Assembly: GCA_036785705.1 (NCBI GenBank)
Contig: JAWUZG010000056.1
Span: 1,613,001 to 1,677,000, forward strand
Length of the DNA stretch: 64,000 bases
Source: Acanthornis magna
Taxonomy: Eukaryota > Chordata > Aves > Passeriformes > Acanthizidae
Reading direction: 5' to 3'
Shown: in pieces, positions 1-11,335 of the stretch
Position numbering within the stretch: the stretch's first letter is position 1
Layout: the number at the start of each line of letters is the position of its first letter
Position numbers and translations under genes: made by a program
The notes under the pieces: model-generated
What the model was told of the DNA's origin: nothing
What the model saw: only the letters and a program-made list of their open reading frames with translations
The model's database searches: none

Positions 1-657
1 TGAAAACAAAGGGAGGGAATAACACCAGTATGTTTTGATTACCTGCAAGACTAAAGCCTGTTCCAGCTGGCAGTGAGCAAAGCTCCCTCCCCTGCATGGA
101 CTCCCCTCCCACCAAATGCGCAACATTGTGAGTTTTTAAAAGGCACTTGGACACAGAGACCCAATGGAGGTCTTTTTTGGCACAGACTGCTATTGCATAC
201 TAATGACAAGATGAGATTAAGCAACAGCATGAGCACCACGAAACCTCACCCTGCAGCAGGAGCCATGTTCTAGCAAAGAGTCACCCACTATGTGAGGCTG
301 CTGGAGAGGTGAAACTAGAACACCATGAAGCAGTACACAACTACAGTAAAAGCTATATTTATTTCTAAAGCATTTAATAGGAGTTCTTTGTCACTTCTTT
401 TTTTTTCCAAAAGTGTAATTCTTCTGATTTGGAATACTGTTGAAAGCTGCAGATACACCTGTACTTTCTCCCTTACTGAAAAAAAAGCTACAAGTATTAC
501 CCTTTACAACTTCAAAAATCAGTAAAAAAATTGGGAAATGATCAGCCTCCAAATACACCCATTAGGAATTGTCAGCTGCATCTCCTGCCATCGCAGGGCA
601 GCCAGGAATGCAGTTTGCTGCTGGTACCACTCCAATTACACCCCAAGAGCATCCTAC
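1..657 (-). other. IREB2: IREB2 intron 2, partial
   Basis: Sequence downstream of the exon 2 donor on the minus strand, running off the left edge. I looked for the next IREB2 exon (LPYSIRVLLEAA motif) in all minus frames and do not see it. No repeats are recognised. Confidence 0.7.
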
Positions 658-747
658 CATACTTGGCGCCTCCGAGCTTCGACACATTGTAAAACTTCTT
701 TTCCGGGTGGTTTTCCAAAGCTTCAATGGCGGGCTGGTAAGGGCTTC
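658..747 (-). CDS. IREB2: IREB2 coding exon 2
   Basis: 90 nt with phase-compatible ends: it begins GA, completing the glycine codon, and ends with a single G, which would begin the aspartate codon of the family KYD motif. It carries the KKF-NV-KLGG-KY signature. Acceptor CCCCCAG is at 754-748 and donor GTAGGA at 657-652. Confidence 0.85.
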
Positions 748-1373
748 CTGGGGGACGAAACAAATAAAGTTACAGCCACGAACAAATGGGTGGTTTCAGT
801 ACTAATTGAGGACTCACAAAAAAAGATTTTATTTCTAATTATACCAAAAATAACGTTCCTCTAGACTGTAAATAAGTGTATATGGAAAGGTTTCTAAATG
901 GATTGAGACATCTCGTGATGCAGATGTGTGACTAAGGTGAATTTTAAAAGCATCAGTAATAGTATATACATACAAGTCACGCAGGTCACCAGCACAGCCT
1001 GAACACACCTGACCTTTGTTGTCTCAGTTTGCCATCTACACACAGGATAAGACACCTCACCAGCGCAGATAAGATACATGGCTTTTAATATAGCAAGAAG
1101 CACAAAGCATTGACTGCCAAGCCAACGCCAAGAGAACAGGAGACAAAAATAAACCTCGCAGCAGCCATTAGGTACCCGGAATAAATAGCCCCCAGGAGGG
1201 AGCAGACAGCGGGGCGGGGACGGAGCCGCTCCCCCCCCCTCAGCGGGACCCCCGCGGCCTGGGACACCGCCGTTCGGCGGCGCAGAGGGCGAGGCGATGT
1301 CGCGGGCCGCGGTGTCCCGGCGGGCGGGGCGGCCCCGTCCCCGCAGTGACCGACCTGTCCTGGGAGGGTCCAT
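658..1373 (-). CDS. IREB2: IREB2 (iron-responsive element binding protein 2), 5' end only, two coding exons
   Basis: IREB2/IRP2 is an aconitase-fold cytosolic protein that binds iron-responsive elements in ferritin, transferrin receptor and other mRNAs when iron is low. Two exons can be read on the minus strand. Exon 1 coding is 1373-1355 (MDPPRTG, last codon split G|GA) with donor GT at 1354-1353. Exon 2 is 747-658, preceded by a pyrimidine-rich CCCCCAG acceptor and followed by donor GTAGG at 657. Joined, they give about 36 residues, including KKFYNVSKLGGAKY, which matches the IREB2 N-terminus (KKFFNVPKLGGTKY in human). Residue spacing from the split glycine to KKF equals human IREB2. The stretch between is divergent, so homology there rests on spacing. 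The next exon and the roughly 925 remaining residues are left of the window. The paralogue ACO1 lacks the KLGG motif and fits less well; synteny with CRABP1 and WDR61 also favours IREB2. Confidence 0.85.
748..1354 (-). other. IREB2: IREB2 intron 1
   Basis: A 607-bp intron between coding exons 1 and 2. The exon-1-proximal 170 bp is very GC-rich and belongs to the promoter CpG island; the remainder is ordinary AT-rich intron. No repeat is recognised. Confidence 0.75.
1355..1373 (-). CDS. IREB2: IREB2 coding exon 1
   Basis: 19 coding nt starting at the ATG at 1373-1371 in the context GGCGATGG (G at -3 and +4, strong Kozak). It ends AG|GTCGGT. Its phase (one nucleotide of a glycine codon left over) agrees with the known first IREB2 intron position. 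The start is chosen by similarity to the MDAPSAG family N-terminus. Confidence 0.78.
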
Positions 1374-1431
1374 CGCCGGCGACCATGTCAGCGTGAGGGA
1401 GCGGGCCGGGGGGCGCCGGCGGGCCGGCAGC

Positions 1432-1441
1432 TCTCGCGAGA
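1432..1441. promoter_or_regulatory. TCTCGCGAGA palindrome (BANP-type element), copy 1
   Basis: Perfect 10-bp palindrome in the IREB2 CpG island, 59 bp upstream of the IREB2 ATG. This motif is known as a methylation-sensitive activating element bound by BANP at CpG-island promoters of essential genes; binding here is inferred. Confidence 0.7.
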
Positions 1442-1481
1442 CTGCGCCCCACGCCCCGCCCCTCCACCGCGGGGGCGCCGC

Positions 1482-1491
1482 TCTCGCGAGA
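1482..1491. promoter_or_regulatory. TCTCGCGAGA palindrome (BANP-type element), copy 2
   Basis: Second perfect copy, exactly 50 bp from the first. A 9/10 copy (TCTCGCGATA) lies at 1580-1589, 98 bp further on. Confidence 0.7.
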
Positions 1492-1814
1492 ATGAGCACC
1501 CTGCCGGGGAGGAAAGGGCACGAGATCGCGCGAGGCTTGGCGGAGAGGGCGGAAGTAGCCAGGAGAGGGCCCCGCCTGCTCTCGCGATAGCAATGGCGAG
1601 AGCGCGGGCGGAGCTGCCCGGGCAGGACGTGCTGGGGGCGGGCCGTGCCGGGGGTGGGGCCGTGGGCGCCGCGCTGTGGCGCCGCCTGGTGGCGCGGCGC
1701 GGTACCGCGGGAGGAGCGGGGCAGCTCCGGGCGGTGTCCCCGGGGCCAGGTCTGTCCCATCCCCGTGCGATGCTGAGGGGTGGAATGAGCCCTAATGGTC
1801 ACACACTTCCACTT

Positions 1815-2120
1815 CAAGCCCCATCCCACCCGACACTGACGGCTTCCAGGGTTCGGGAGTCCATAACCTCCCTGGATAACCTGTTCCAGTGCCTCACCAT
1901 CCTCACTGTAAAGAATTTCTTCCTAATATCTAATCAGAATTTCCCCCTTTCAATTTGTACCCACACCCCCTTGTCCTATCACTATAGTTCCTCCCATTTT
2001 CCCTGTAGGACCCCTTCAGATGCTGGAATGTGTTGTGAGGTTTCCACAGAACCTTCTCTTCCCCGGGCTGAACAGCCCCATCTTTCTTTCTCCGCCTGTT
2101 TTCATAGGGGAGGTGCTCCG
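1815..2120 (-). mobile_element. CR1 LINE fragment, 3' region, reverse orientation
   Basis: Read on the minus strand, it shows the CR1 3'-region signature. In order: an AGCACCTCCCCTATGA-like start, GGGGCTGTTCAGCC, AGGAAGAAATTCTTTACAGTGAGG, then ACTGGAACAGGTTATCCAGGGAGG, ending near GGTGGGATGGGGC. It lacks the terminal 8-bp repeats and all of the upstream reverse transcriptase, so it is a 5'-truncated dead copy. It abuts the CpG island of IREB2. Confidence 0.85.
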
Positions 2121-5100
2121 GTTCGTGGGCTCCTGTGGACTTGCTCCAACAGTTGCAGCGTCGTCCAGCCGGATGGCACTGAGGACAGCCAGTGCTGCGT
2201 GCAGCGCTCACTGCAGCCCTGTGGGCACTTGGGCACAGCAGCCGCTCTTGGAACACACACAATTCATGGTGGTCCCGCCTCCCACTGCTCAGATGGCAAA
2301 GGATGGCTCTTAAGGAAATAAACAAGTGCTAGCAAACCTCTCGCAGGGCAGGCCATTAGAAGTCCCCATGAGCTGATTCCCAGTGCAGGGCATGAACATT
2401 GCCACAGCCTGCACTGAGAGCGGAAAGGCACGTGCTCAGTGTTCTGTCCAGCCTAACCTGGCTCTTGCTCTTAGTCTCTGATGCTAGATTTCTTCGGAAG
2501 GCTTTTTCCTTTTCATATCTTTTTTCTTCCTCTTAAATAATCTTTTTTCTTAGCTGGACGCTGGAATTTTATTTTTGTCTTCATCTTTAGTGCAACAGCA
2601 GCAGTACATGAGGCCACGCTAACAGTGGTGAACAAGTCAAGCAATAGTAGTATCTCCAGGCTATAGACATAGATAATACCTAGGATTTAGACACTAAAGC
2701 AGCCAGAACTCACCCCCAGGCTCAAGCAGAAAAGAAGATTACCAAAAAGATGTCTGCATCTCAGCCTCTAATCAGTCTGTTTTCCCTTTTGCCTGCGTCT
2801 CTTTTGACCTAAACTGCCATTGCCTTCCTGAACAGTGACAGAGGGACTTGACACACTGATTGCAAAAGCTATACTCAAAACTGCATGAGAAAACCTAATT
2901 CTGGCTTCTTCTCCCCTGTTCTAGGTGGCAATGATGTCTGGCCTTTCTCTGAGAGACTGCAGACAGAGGGAACGAGATGGACAGAGAGGTGGTGGAGAAT
3001 GTGGCCAAGCTGTGTCTAGAGGGGCTCCCCAAGTTCTGCTGTGTAAAGCATGTTCAGGGTGCCCAAAGCTGTCTGTCTCTGAACAGATCACTCATGCGTG
3101 GCATCTCAGGTATAGCTTTTACCCTTGTGGGGCCAGTGCAGTCCTTTGCATGACAAAGCCCTGACAAGCAGCGAGGGCTGCAGCCCAGCACAGTCCCTCT
3201 GTCCGCAGCACACGTGGCTGCCTCTCCTGCTGGCCACGCGCAAGCTCCCACGGGAATGGGGCAGGAGTGTCTGGGGTCAGCGCTGGGAGCTGCGGTGACA
3301 AACAAATGAAGTGTTGGCAGACAAATGCTGGCAGCTCTGTCTCTTGACAAATTCAGATACAAAGCATCTCCAGGGATGTGCTGCACCATCACTCATTGGT
3401 TGTTTTCCTTTGCCAAAGACACTCCAGTCCCGCAGGGCTCAGTCCTCAGGATGCCAGTGACAAAACAGCTGCTGGTCATCTCCCACTGTTGGCTGAAGGC
3501 TGACTTCGGTGTGTCAGGTACATTCAAGGGAAAGGAATTGTTGGCAGCGTGGAGTATTTCTTGTTCACATGCAAAATCCTTTAGCCCCAAAAGTTTGGAG
3601 CTTTGTGCCCTTACATACCAGAGAGAGTCTTGGAAAGCAAATTCTGTGTATATTTGGTTTTAACACAATGTTTGGCTTTCAATTTATACCGAAAAATTTC
3701 TTTTTGCTTATTACCACCTGAGCTACTGCACTGTTCTGCCTATTTTTTTTTTTGTGTGATTCTTTTAGAATCATGGTATCCCTTCAGGAAATGTGTAACT
3801 GTCTAGGAAGAAAGATGGTTTTGCAGTTTCCAGAATGTATTTTCTGTTTCCCAGCTGGCATCCAACATTCTGAAATAAGTCAAATTCAAGGGAGAGCTTA
3901 TCCAGAAGAAAGTAGGGATGGGTATTGCTGGCTTGTAATTAGAGCTGACAGAAGCAGGCTAAGCAGAGTCTTAGTGAAGAAGAGAATGTGAGTAGAGGGA
4001 ATTACTTTGTGCTACTTGTGTGAAAGGCAGTCACTCCACAGAGAGATTTTCAACATTGCTGTTCACCATATTTCAGCCTTCAAATAGAGAAAGCAGTTTT
4101 GCTGTGGAGAAAGCTGAGCTAAATATTGCTCTCAGCTCTGTGTTCCGCAGCACTATCACACAGGAGAGAGACCACAATGAGACAGAGAGAACCCAGTGCA
4201 ATGCAAGACACTTTTCCAGTTGTGCCCTTCTCTTGTCTTCCTCTCTTTTTGCTATAAAGACAGAAGAAAGGCAATAGCAGTGACAACCAGACAGCATCCA
4301 TGCCATACATTCCTCTGCAGGAGAAGCAGGTTGATCCAGGAGTTTGAAGTACAGCCCTTTGAATCAAATCTCTTCTAATCCTGGCTTCCATATGACTGCT
4401 GTATTTAAAGCTCAGATGCACTAAATCTTACACTGTTCTTGTGAGAGATCAGTGAGAGATCTTTAGAGGAGGGGAGTAAAAATGTTCGTAAGTACCTATT
4501 GATGGAAAAAATAGCAACCTGGTTTTATTCCAACTGAATGAATATATGAGATTTAGAAACAAAATTTGGGAAACCTCTTTAGAGTATTTATGTTAGAAAT
4601 TTAGGCCAGTCCAATCAATTGAGTCTAAAATCCGCAAGTGAATGTACAGAGTGGGGTAAGGCACAGTAATATATGCTGTGTCAAAGTTGGGGCTATTTGG
4701 GGAAGCTGATTAAAAAGATAACAAAGACATTTTGACATTATCACATTTCAGTAACAAAATGAATAAAAGGGTTTGTAAAGTTCAAGTTGGACAATTTGTA
4801 AGAAGAAAAATCAAATGGTCACATTATCCTATGTCTTGTGCCACAGCAGCAAAGCCACAGGAATTAAGTGATCTGTAAACTGAGAACATGGCAGGCTGGA
4901 TACTTCCGTAAGAACATGACTGAATAGTTTTGTCACCACATGGTTTGAGATACAATCTTTACTTCTGTAAATTTTTTTTTTGGTAATACATTATCCCCAG
5001 TGCTACCATGTCATCTTCAAGAATATGAATGTAAGCTTTGCTTTTTATTGTATATTGCTTATAAACACTGTACAAAATCCGTAGTATCAGAGTAAGTAGA

Positions 5101-8100
5101 TCAGTAACTGCCAGAGGAAAAAGCATTTCTTCCTGACACAGGGGTCTGGCAATGAGTCTGTGCTGCGTGAGCCTGTCTCACAAAAGACACAGAAAGCCAA
5201 GTTCCTCACCCATGCTAAGGCTCCACTAAGAAATAACACTCCCTAGATTTCTTCTACCTGGAATGTTTGTTACCTCAGACTGGTGTTTATTAATTGATTC
5301 ACTGCTGGAAATTCAAGTTGCTGTCATAATTTTCCTCTAAAATGCTGGCACTCCGGAAATAAAAAATTCAATTTTAATCTCTTACAAGAACTGCCGTTTA
5401 GACAGATGTACACAACTCTAACTCTCTTCTAAAAGTCCTTCCCTAGCATTCAGTAGACTCTTAGTAAATCAGATGATAATGCTGCCTTGTAAATATCTAG
5501 AGATAGCATATGAACAGCTCTAAGGTTCAGGTTGGGTATATGGAGAGGCTCAAGTATCATGGAAGCTGGTTTTCAAAACTTATTTCTTGGGCTCAGTGAA
5601 TTTTATTCTCCAGATGAAGGAAATAGGTGTTTAAGATGATTTTTATTTGTGAGAGAAGAGCTAGTGTACAGGATCCTGCAGAAATTGTGTTTGGGAGAAC
5701 AACCTCACGGTGAAGTTTATTAGTACCAAAAGGGAAATTCAGTAAACATGCTTACTTCCAAATACATAAACTAACAGAGGAATAGGATGGTGAACTTTTG
5801 CTAATCTGAAACCAGGCACCTATTTTCAGGTTACAGCACTGTTGGGCCTCCTGTATCATTAGGGAGCTTGAAAAATTGCCTTTCCTAGTTACTCAACAGA
5901 GTCTAAGTGTGTGCAAAGTCTTTTCCCAGAGATGTCAGGAAGAAGAAGGACTCTTGTGCTGATGGCAGATTAACTGAACTCTGAGTTGTGAGCCTGAGGT
6001 CTTCATTTCAGGAAGTGCAACAAGCGACTGGGGAACCTCAAGCTACACTGCCCAGCCCTTGGAGCAGTCTGTGAAGTATCAGGCTTAACAGCCCTAGAGA
6101 TCACATCTGGTTTGGTTCAGGCTGTGGTTGTTACTGACATGCTTGTTTTAAATGGATGGCATCTGTTGCCTTCTTACCTCAATGCTGCTGGAAATGGAGA
6201 GGGGAGGCACAGTTCAGCTTTCTTACCTCAGGATTTTTTTCAAGTTCAGGCACTGCTGGCCTCTGGCAACAAGTGTTTTCCTTCTCAGGAAGGTAGTGCT
6301 CACCTGCCATCTACTCATACATGCTTTGGAGAGTCAAATTGCTTTCTTTCCTCACTCACTGGAGGAGAAAGCTTAATTTGGCAAGGACCACTATGGGCAT
6401 TTCTCACATCTGCAGGGAGGAAGGTGAAGGGGGTGGAATGCTGGGCACCACTGTTGGGTGCATCCCAGCTGCAGAGAGCCCAGAGCTCCATCCTTCAGAG
6501 AGGGATGGCAGCAGGAACACATTGCATACATCCACAAGAAAGAAATTTGGGGGATTTAGTGACAGTTGGCAAGAACAGTCATAAAGTAACACCCTTCAGC
6601 ACTAAGCACTGCTATTCCCTAGTGCATAAGGGAAGTATGGAAGATGTTGGTGTTAAAGCTCTTTTTAACTGCTGATTACTATTAAATGCTTCTAATATGG
6701 TGACAGCTCATCCACACCTGAGAGTCCTCAGTCATGCATGGAAACCTTCACAGCAGGACAAGCCAGTTTCTGTGTTCATTTTCTGGAGAGTTGGAATGTG
6801 GCTCACAGCAAGATGTGCTTTTTGCTCAGTCACTGTGACCCAGAGGACAGAGATGTTGGGGATATACTCAGGACTTCTTAATATATTTCACTGTTTGAGG
6901 CTTTTAACAAGATGACCCCCGACTCTTGAAGCTAATGACAGCTCAACACCACACCCATCCTACCTACAAACTGTTAACAGTCTGAGCTAGGAACACTGTA
7001 TCATATATCTTAGCAAATGGTCCTCAAGTCAGTGCTGGGTAAGAGTCCCACAGACCTGTGTATGAGGGCGTACTGGGAGAGAAATCTGCTGTGGGAGCAG
7101 ACAACTCCAGTCTTTCTGTCTAAATACTGTCAGACACACTTTTTCTGGAGGTGGGAAGCCCCCAGCTCTACAAGGAGAGACTTCAATTTACAACCTAAAA
7201 TAGGAGGGGTGCCTAAGCAAACCAATCTCCCCCAACCCCTGGACCCTGGCTAGGAGAGGCAGTTTTCCTCCCACCCACCATTGCAGCTCTCTCCACATAA
7301 TAGGGTTGTGCTTCCTCCCTGGGGTGCAGGCGGGGAGGTGGATGGAGTCTCTCTACTGATACCTCTTTGACTCCTAGAATTAGATCTTCCCTTCACAGCT
7401 ATTGTAGCTTGCAGGAGGCTGGATCCAGTGGCTCCTGCAGATGGCATCTGCATCCTAGGGATGGAGTGAAATCTAGGCTAGAGCACGGCAGTGCATTAGG
7501 GAGAAATCAAAGGAGCTTAGACAACTCTGAACCCTACTTCTGTCACTCTGCTTTTCAGCATCCCGCTGGGATCACCCATCTGCAGCTCTTTAGCAGAGGA
7601 GGAGGTGCTCGAGTCCTGCTGTCCTGGCTGCTTCTGCACAGACACTCTGAGCTATTTTCTTTTAAATTTACACTCTCTGTTACTCACTTCCAAGTGCAGT
7701 TAGAGTCTTCCAGCCCCTCTTCATCCCTGCATTGCTACCAAAGATTTCTGCACCCCTTCATCCACAGCAGAGACAGAAACACCTGTTATTGCTGGTTTTA
7801 CAGTCCTCACCATCTGAAGGTTTCTCTGCCACATGGCTTGTCCAAGGAAATAGCTGTCCTGCCTCTGCTGATCATCCCTGTGGCACACAGGGGGTTGGCT
7901 GGCTACAGCAGAGCTCACCTATCTGTCAATGCAGGAAGAGCCAAGCAGAGCATCCAGTCCTGGTGCCCAAGCCCAGCATGGCGGGGAGAGCAGAGCAGGA
8001 GTAACCTGGCATCTCCCATACTCACAGCCTCACTTATTCATGTGGGTGATTTCATTTCCTTACCAGTAACCCCCACCATCCCACTCATCAGTTTTGTGCT

Positions 8101-11100
8101 GGAGGTTGTTGCTGGGATATGCAGAGGATATAGGGATGGAGACTGTTAGGTCTAAAGCAAACAGACAGGGATGGAGGAGGAAGAGGAGGAGGAGGAGGAG
8201 GGAGTAGAAGAGCAAGTCTTGGAGCTAAGCTGAGCAGGATGATGCAGCTTCCAGAAGGAGGGACAGCAACAGCAGGAAGTGGCATTTACTGGAAGCATTT
8301 CTAAAGTCAGTTGGGGAACAGCTGTGCTGATTTTAATCCAACTGGACTGAAGTGGCTCCAGAAGAGCCAAAAAGCCCTTTGATACCTACCGCCCAGGCAA
8401 TAAAAAGTTAATCACAGTTGAAAGTCTTTGTTCTCTTAGTAGCAGTATTTTTCTGTTTAGCGGCAATATACCGCTGCCTCCAGTCCCAGATCCCACTGTA
8501 ATATGGATGGTGCACTTGTAACAGAGACTGCTCCTGCTGCAATGCTTCAGCATCTGAGAGCTGGCAGGGAGCTCAGAGTAGCAGTGACCATCAGGAGCAG
8601 TGGCATGGCCCTTCTGCTCCCACAGCACTGCCCTGTGTGTCAGAGACTGCTAGACATATGCAGGTTTTCTAAAGAGAGGTGATATTGTGGCTCTGGAGGT
8701 TTTTACAAATATGTGGATGTCTAAGAGAGCTAGCAGAGCAAATTTAAAAAGGAGCAGGCTGAGGTTTCAAGGGCAGGTGGGAAATAGGTTCTCAAAAGTA
8801 TTTGAGATGATAAATCAGGCCTTGAAGAGCCTCATTTCTAACCCATCCTAGTGAAGTTAGCAGTCGGTCTCCCTCTGGGAGGTCAGACTCCCGTGATAAA
8901 TGTATGTTCTCCTTGGATAACAGATTAAACCTTACTAATATCAGCTGCCAGCTGTTCTTTCAGCACTGATCTCTAAGTCCAGCTATTCCAATGTTGCGTG
9001 TCCCTTACACCTACAACCTTGTTCTTACCAGACCTTAGTGACAGCTTTGTGTTTTTTTGTACATAGAACAGGCCTACCCTGCTGCTCAGGGTTCACGAGG
9101 GCTCAGGCAGTGTCTGCGTTATCATCCAGGAATGCTGCAAGGAGTTTGACAGAAATGAGCCAGGCTTCCTACTTCCCCATATGTTTCAGCCCATCCTTGA
9201 ATCTCCTCACTTCCCTCTCTGGCTCAAAATATGCTTTTTTCTATTCAGTTTCATTTAAGTTATGTCCCAAAATTTCTTAAAAATCAGAGGAAGTAATACA
9301 AAAAGACATTCCAGCCTTGCTGCATTATCAGATATCATTAATTGTGAACTGATAAGGTGACCAGTATTCTGTTTTTGAAGTGCATATAGTTTAGATTTCT
9401 TTCTCTCGGATCTTTTCATCACTTTCAGGGATCAGGAGAATCTCTGGGCTGCCAAAAAGCTCTTACCAAAAGGAGGCATCTTCTACATCATCTGACCGAA
9501 GCTCACGGAATCATCTAAGCAGGAAGAGGAACTTGGAATGAGCTTTCCCGTGTCTCTTGTAATACTGTTGAGTGCCAAAATTACTGGGGTGTTTTCTTTA
9601 AGTGGCTGTTTTTTCAGTAGAAATCCTACCCTAAACCTACTGGGTTTTCATAGCTAACCTTCCACCACTGACAGGAAATGTTTGGGACCTGATTGACATT
9701 TCTTGACAAAAAGAAGTGTATTTCTGAAAACATTCTGACTGTTTTCCACTTAATGCTGTTTGCTGAGGTATCTCATTTTGCAGAGGGCACTAGAGATGCT
9801 GCTCCTGCCATCTGCAAATAAAGGTAGAGAGGCCATAACGTACTTCTGATATTCATCATGACTGTTCATGCTTTCCTGATCTCAGTGATGATTTCCTGCC
9901 TCAGACACTTCTGTACACATCTCTTGGAGATTTTAAATAACTCTTCGTCCTTGTAGTTTCTGTCTAGTTCTGCCTCTTACTGCATTAATAGGCCCCATTA
10001 TGCTATTACCTTTGTTGCCATCAGAATGGAGAGCTGAGGTGAATTCTAGGCATAGCCTGCTTCCATTATTATCTTTGTTTTGAAAGAATCATTTGTCTTC
10101 ATTATCTGCAGCTGCATCCTGAAGGATTTTGAAAAGGTACATGTGATATTTTCCTCTCATGAGAACTTGAATTTTATGCAGGGCTTTCCCCCTCCTCCTG
10201 CCTGTTTAAAAAAGAAGTTTCCGCTCCACTGCTGGCATGACAGAGTCTCACAGACAGACTGTCTCTCAAAAAAGCAAGAATCCTAAAATCCAGCAGATCT
10301 TCATCTAAACCCCACTCTTTCCCTGCTGCATTAGGAATCAGTGTACCCTGCTGCAGTTTCTTTCCCTCTGCAGTTTTCATCATACTCCACCTTTTTAATT
10401 TCCTCTGTAGCTCTGCCTACAGCTGGCAAACTAATCAGTGCTTGAGCAATGCACCTTAAAATATTTGTTTATGCTGAATGAGCCTAGCTGCATTTTCTGT
10501 TTCCCATCATCTGCTGGTCATCTTAATCTCTTTCAATGTTTGGTTCATGGTACTGAGCTCAAAGAACAATTATTTTACTCAGGGCAAGGAAGTGAGGCAG
10601 TAGAAAAAACATAGCATGAGCTAGCTGTGAAAATGAGTGTTTGGCACATTTTTAGCATGAAGAGAAGCAGAGACTTCTAGCAATAGCACAGGTAAGAGGT
10701 CATTGTGTGGACTTACAGAAATGTACACTTCAATTTCTTCCCACTACGGGGTCTACATGGCTACACACCTCTGTTCCCACAGAATATTTAATGTTGCAAA
10801 CATCTGGCTTAGACAGCTGTTGAACGTAGGTAATTTCAGCTTCACTCCTTTTGCCTTCAGTCAATCCCTGCCATAGCCTTTGTTGCTGTGACCTACATTG
10901 TGAGCAAATGCTTTCTGATGGCATTTCAAAGGAAACTAATCTTGCACTCAAACTGAATCATGGCTGGATTCATCTGTGCTCCATACTCTGTGCATATGTA
11001 AGTTTATTTCTGCTTCCATCCCACAGCACCAAATCCTTAATGATCTGCCTTTACACACAGGCTCACCTGCAAGGCACAACTGCCTGGGAGGAAGAATCCC

Positions 11101-11150
11101 AGGGCTTTTCTTTCTCCAAAATCTAAGCTGCTGCTGGCTATAGGAACTAG
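2121..11150. other. Intergenic DNA between IREB2 and CRABP1, no gene recognised
   Basis: About 9 kb without splice-compatible family-recognisable coding sequence. It holds a GGA-rich microsatellite (8165-8206), homopolymer T runs, and a long stop-free stretch at 7367-8149 that lacks an ATG at its start and resembles no family I know. Lineage-specific lncRNA exons cannot be excluded. Confidence 0.55.
8165..8206. repeat. GGA/GAG purine microsatellite
   Basis: Imperfect run of GGA and GAG triplets with a core of about seven consecutive GGA units. Simple repeat; all-purine on the plus strand. Confidence 0.85.
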
Positions 11151-11159
11151 AGATTTATA

Positions 11160-11335
11160 TATGTTATTCAATACTTTTCAAAATTTTAATGTGCAAAGGA
11201 AGATAAAAGCTTTAATTAGTGACTGCAAAAACATGCCATAAGACTAATAATGATGCTCCAGTAATTACCACATGCCCTGATTATACTGTGCTAACCAAAT
11301 TCCCTATCCAATTGTACTGTCAATAATACACCATG
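11160..11335. promoter_or_regulatory. Candidate conserved non-coding element
   Basis: AT-rich, repeat-free block with several homeodomain-like cores (CTTTAATTAGTGACTGC, ACTAATAATGATGC, CCAGTAATTACCAC). The texture resembles vertebrate conserved enhancers, but no alignment was possible, so this is a pattern-based suggestion only. Confidence 0.25.

Larger units (their letters stand above)
1190..1760 (-). promoter_or_regulatory. IREB2: CpG-island promoter of IREB2
   Basis: Dense CpG and high GC, centred on the IREB2 first exon. It contains two perfect TCTCGCGAGA palindromes (1432-1441 and 1482-1491), a third 9/10 copy (1580-1589), and several GC boxes (for example GGGGCGGG near 1211 and the CCCCGCCCC stretch near 1454). 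No TATA box is visible, consistent with a housekeeping CpG promoter. The transcription start is inferred to lie upstream (higher coordinate) of 1386 but is not determined. Confidence 0.75.

Noticed and set aside
658..747. Alternative assignment of the left gene to ACO1 (cytosolic aconitase/IRP1)
   Set aside because: The KLGG-KY motif, the MDPP-type start, the intron phase and synteny with CRABP1 and WDR61 fit IREB2 better.
894..1829. 311-codon open frame on the minus strand across the IREB2 CpG island
   Set aside because: It reads through IREB2 exon 1 into intron 1 and upstream promoter. Only the MDPPRTG portion is supported, and GC content explains the absence of stops.
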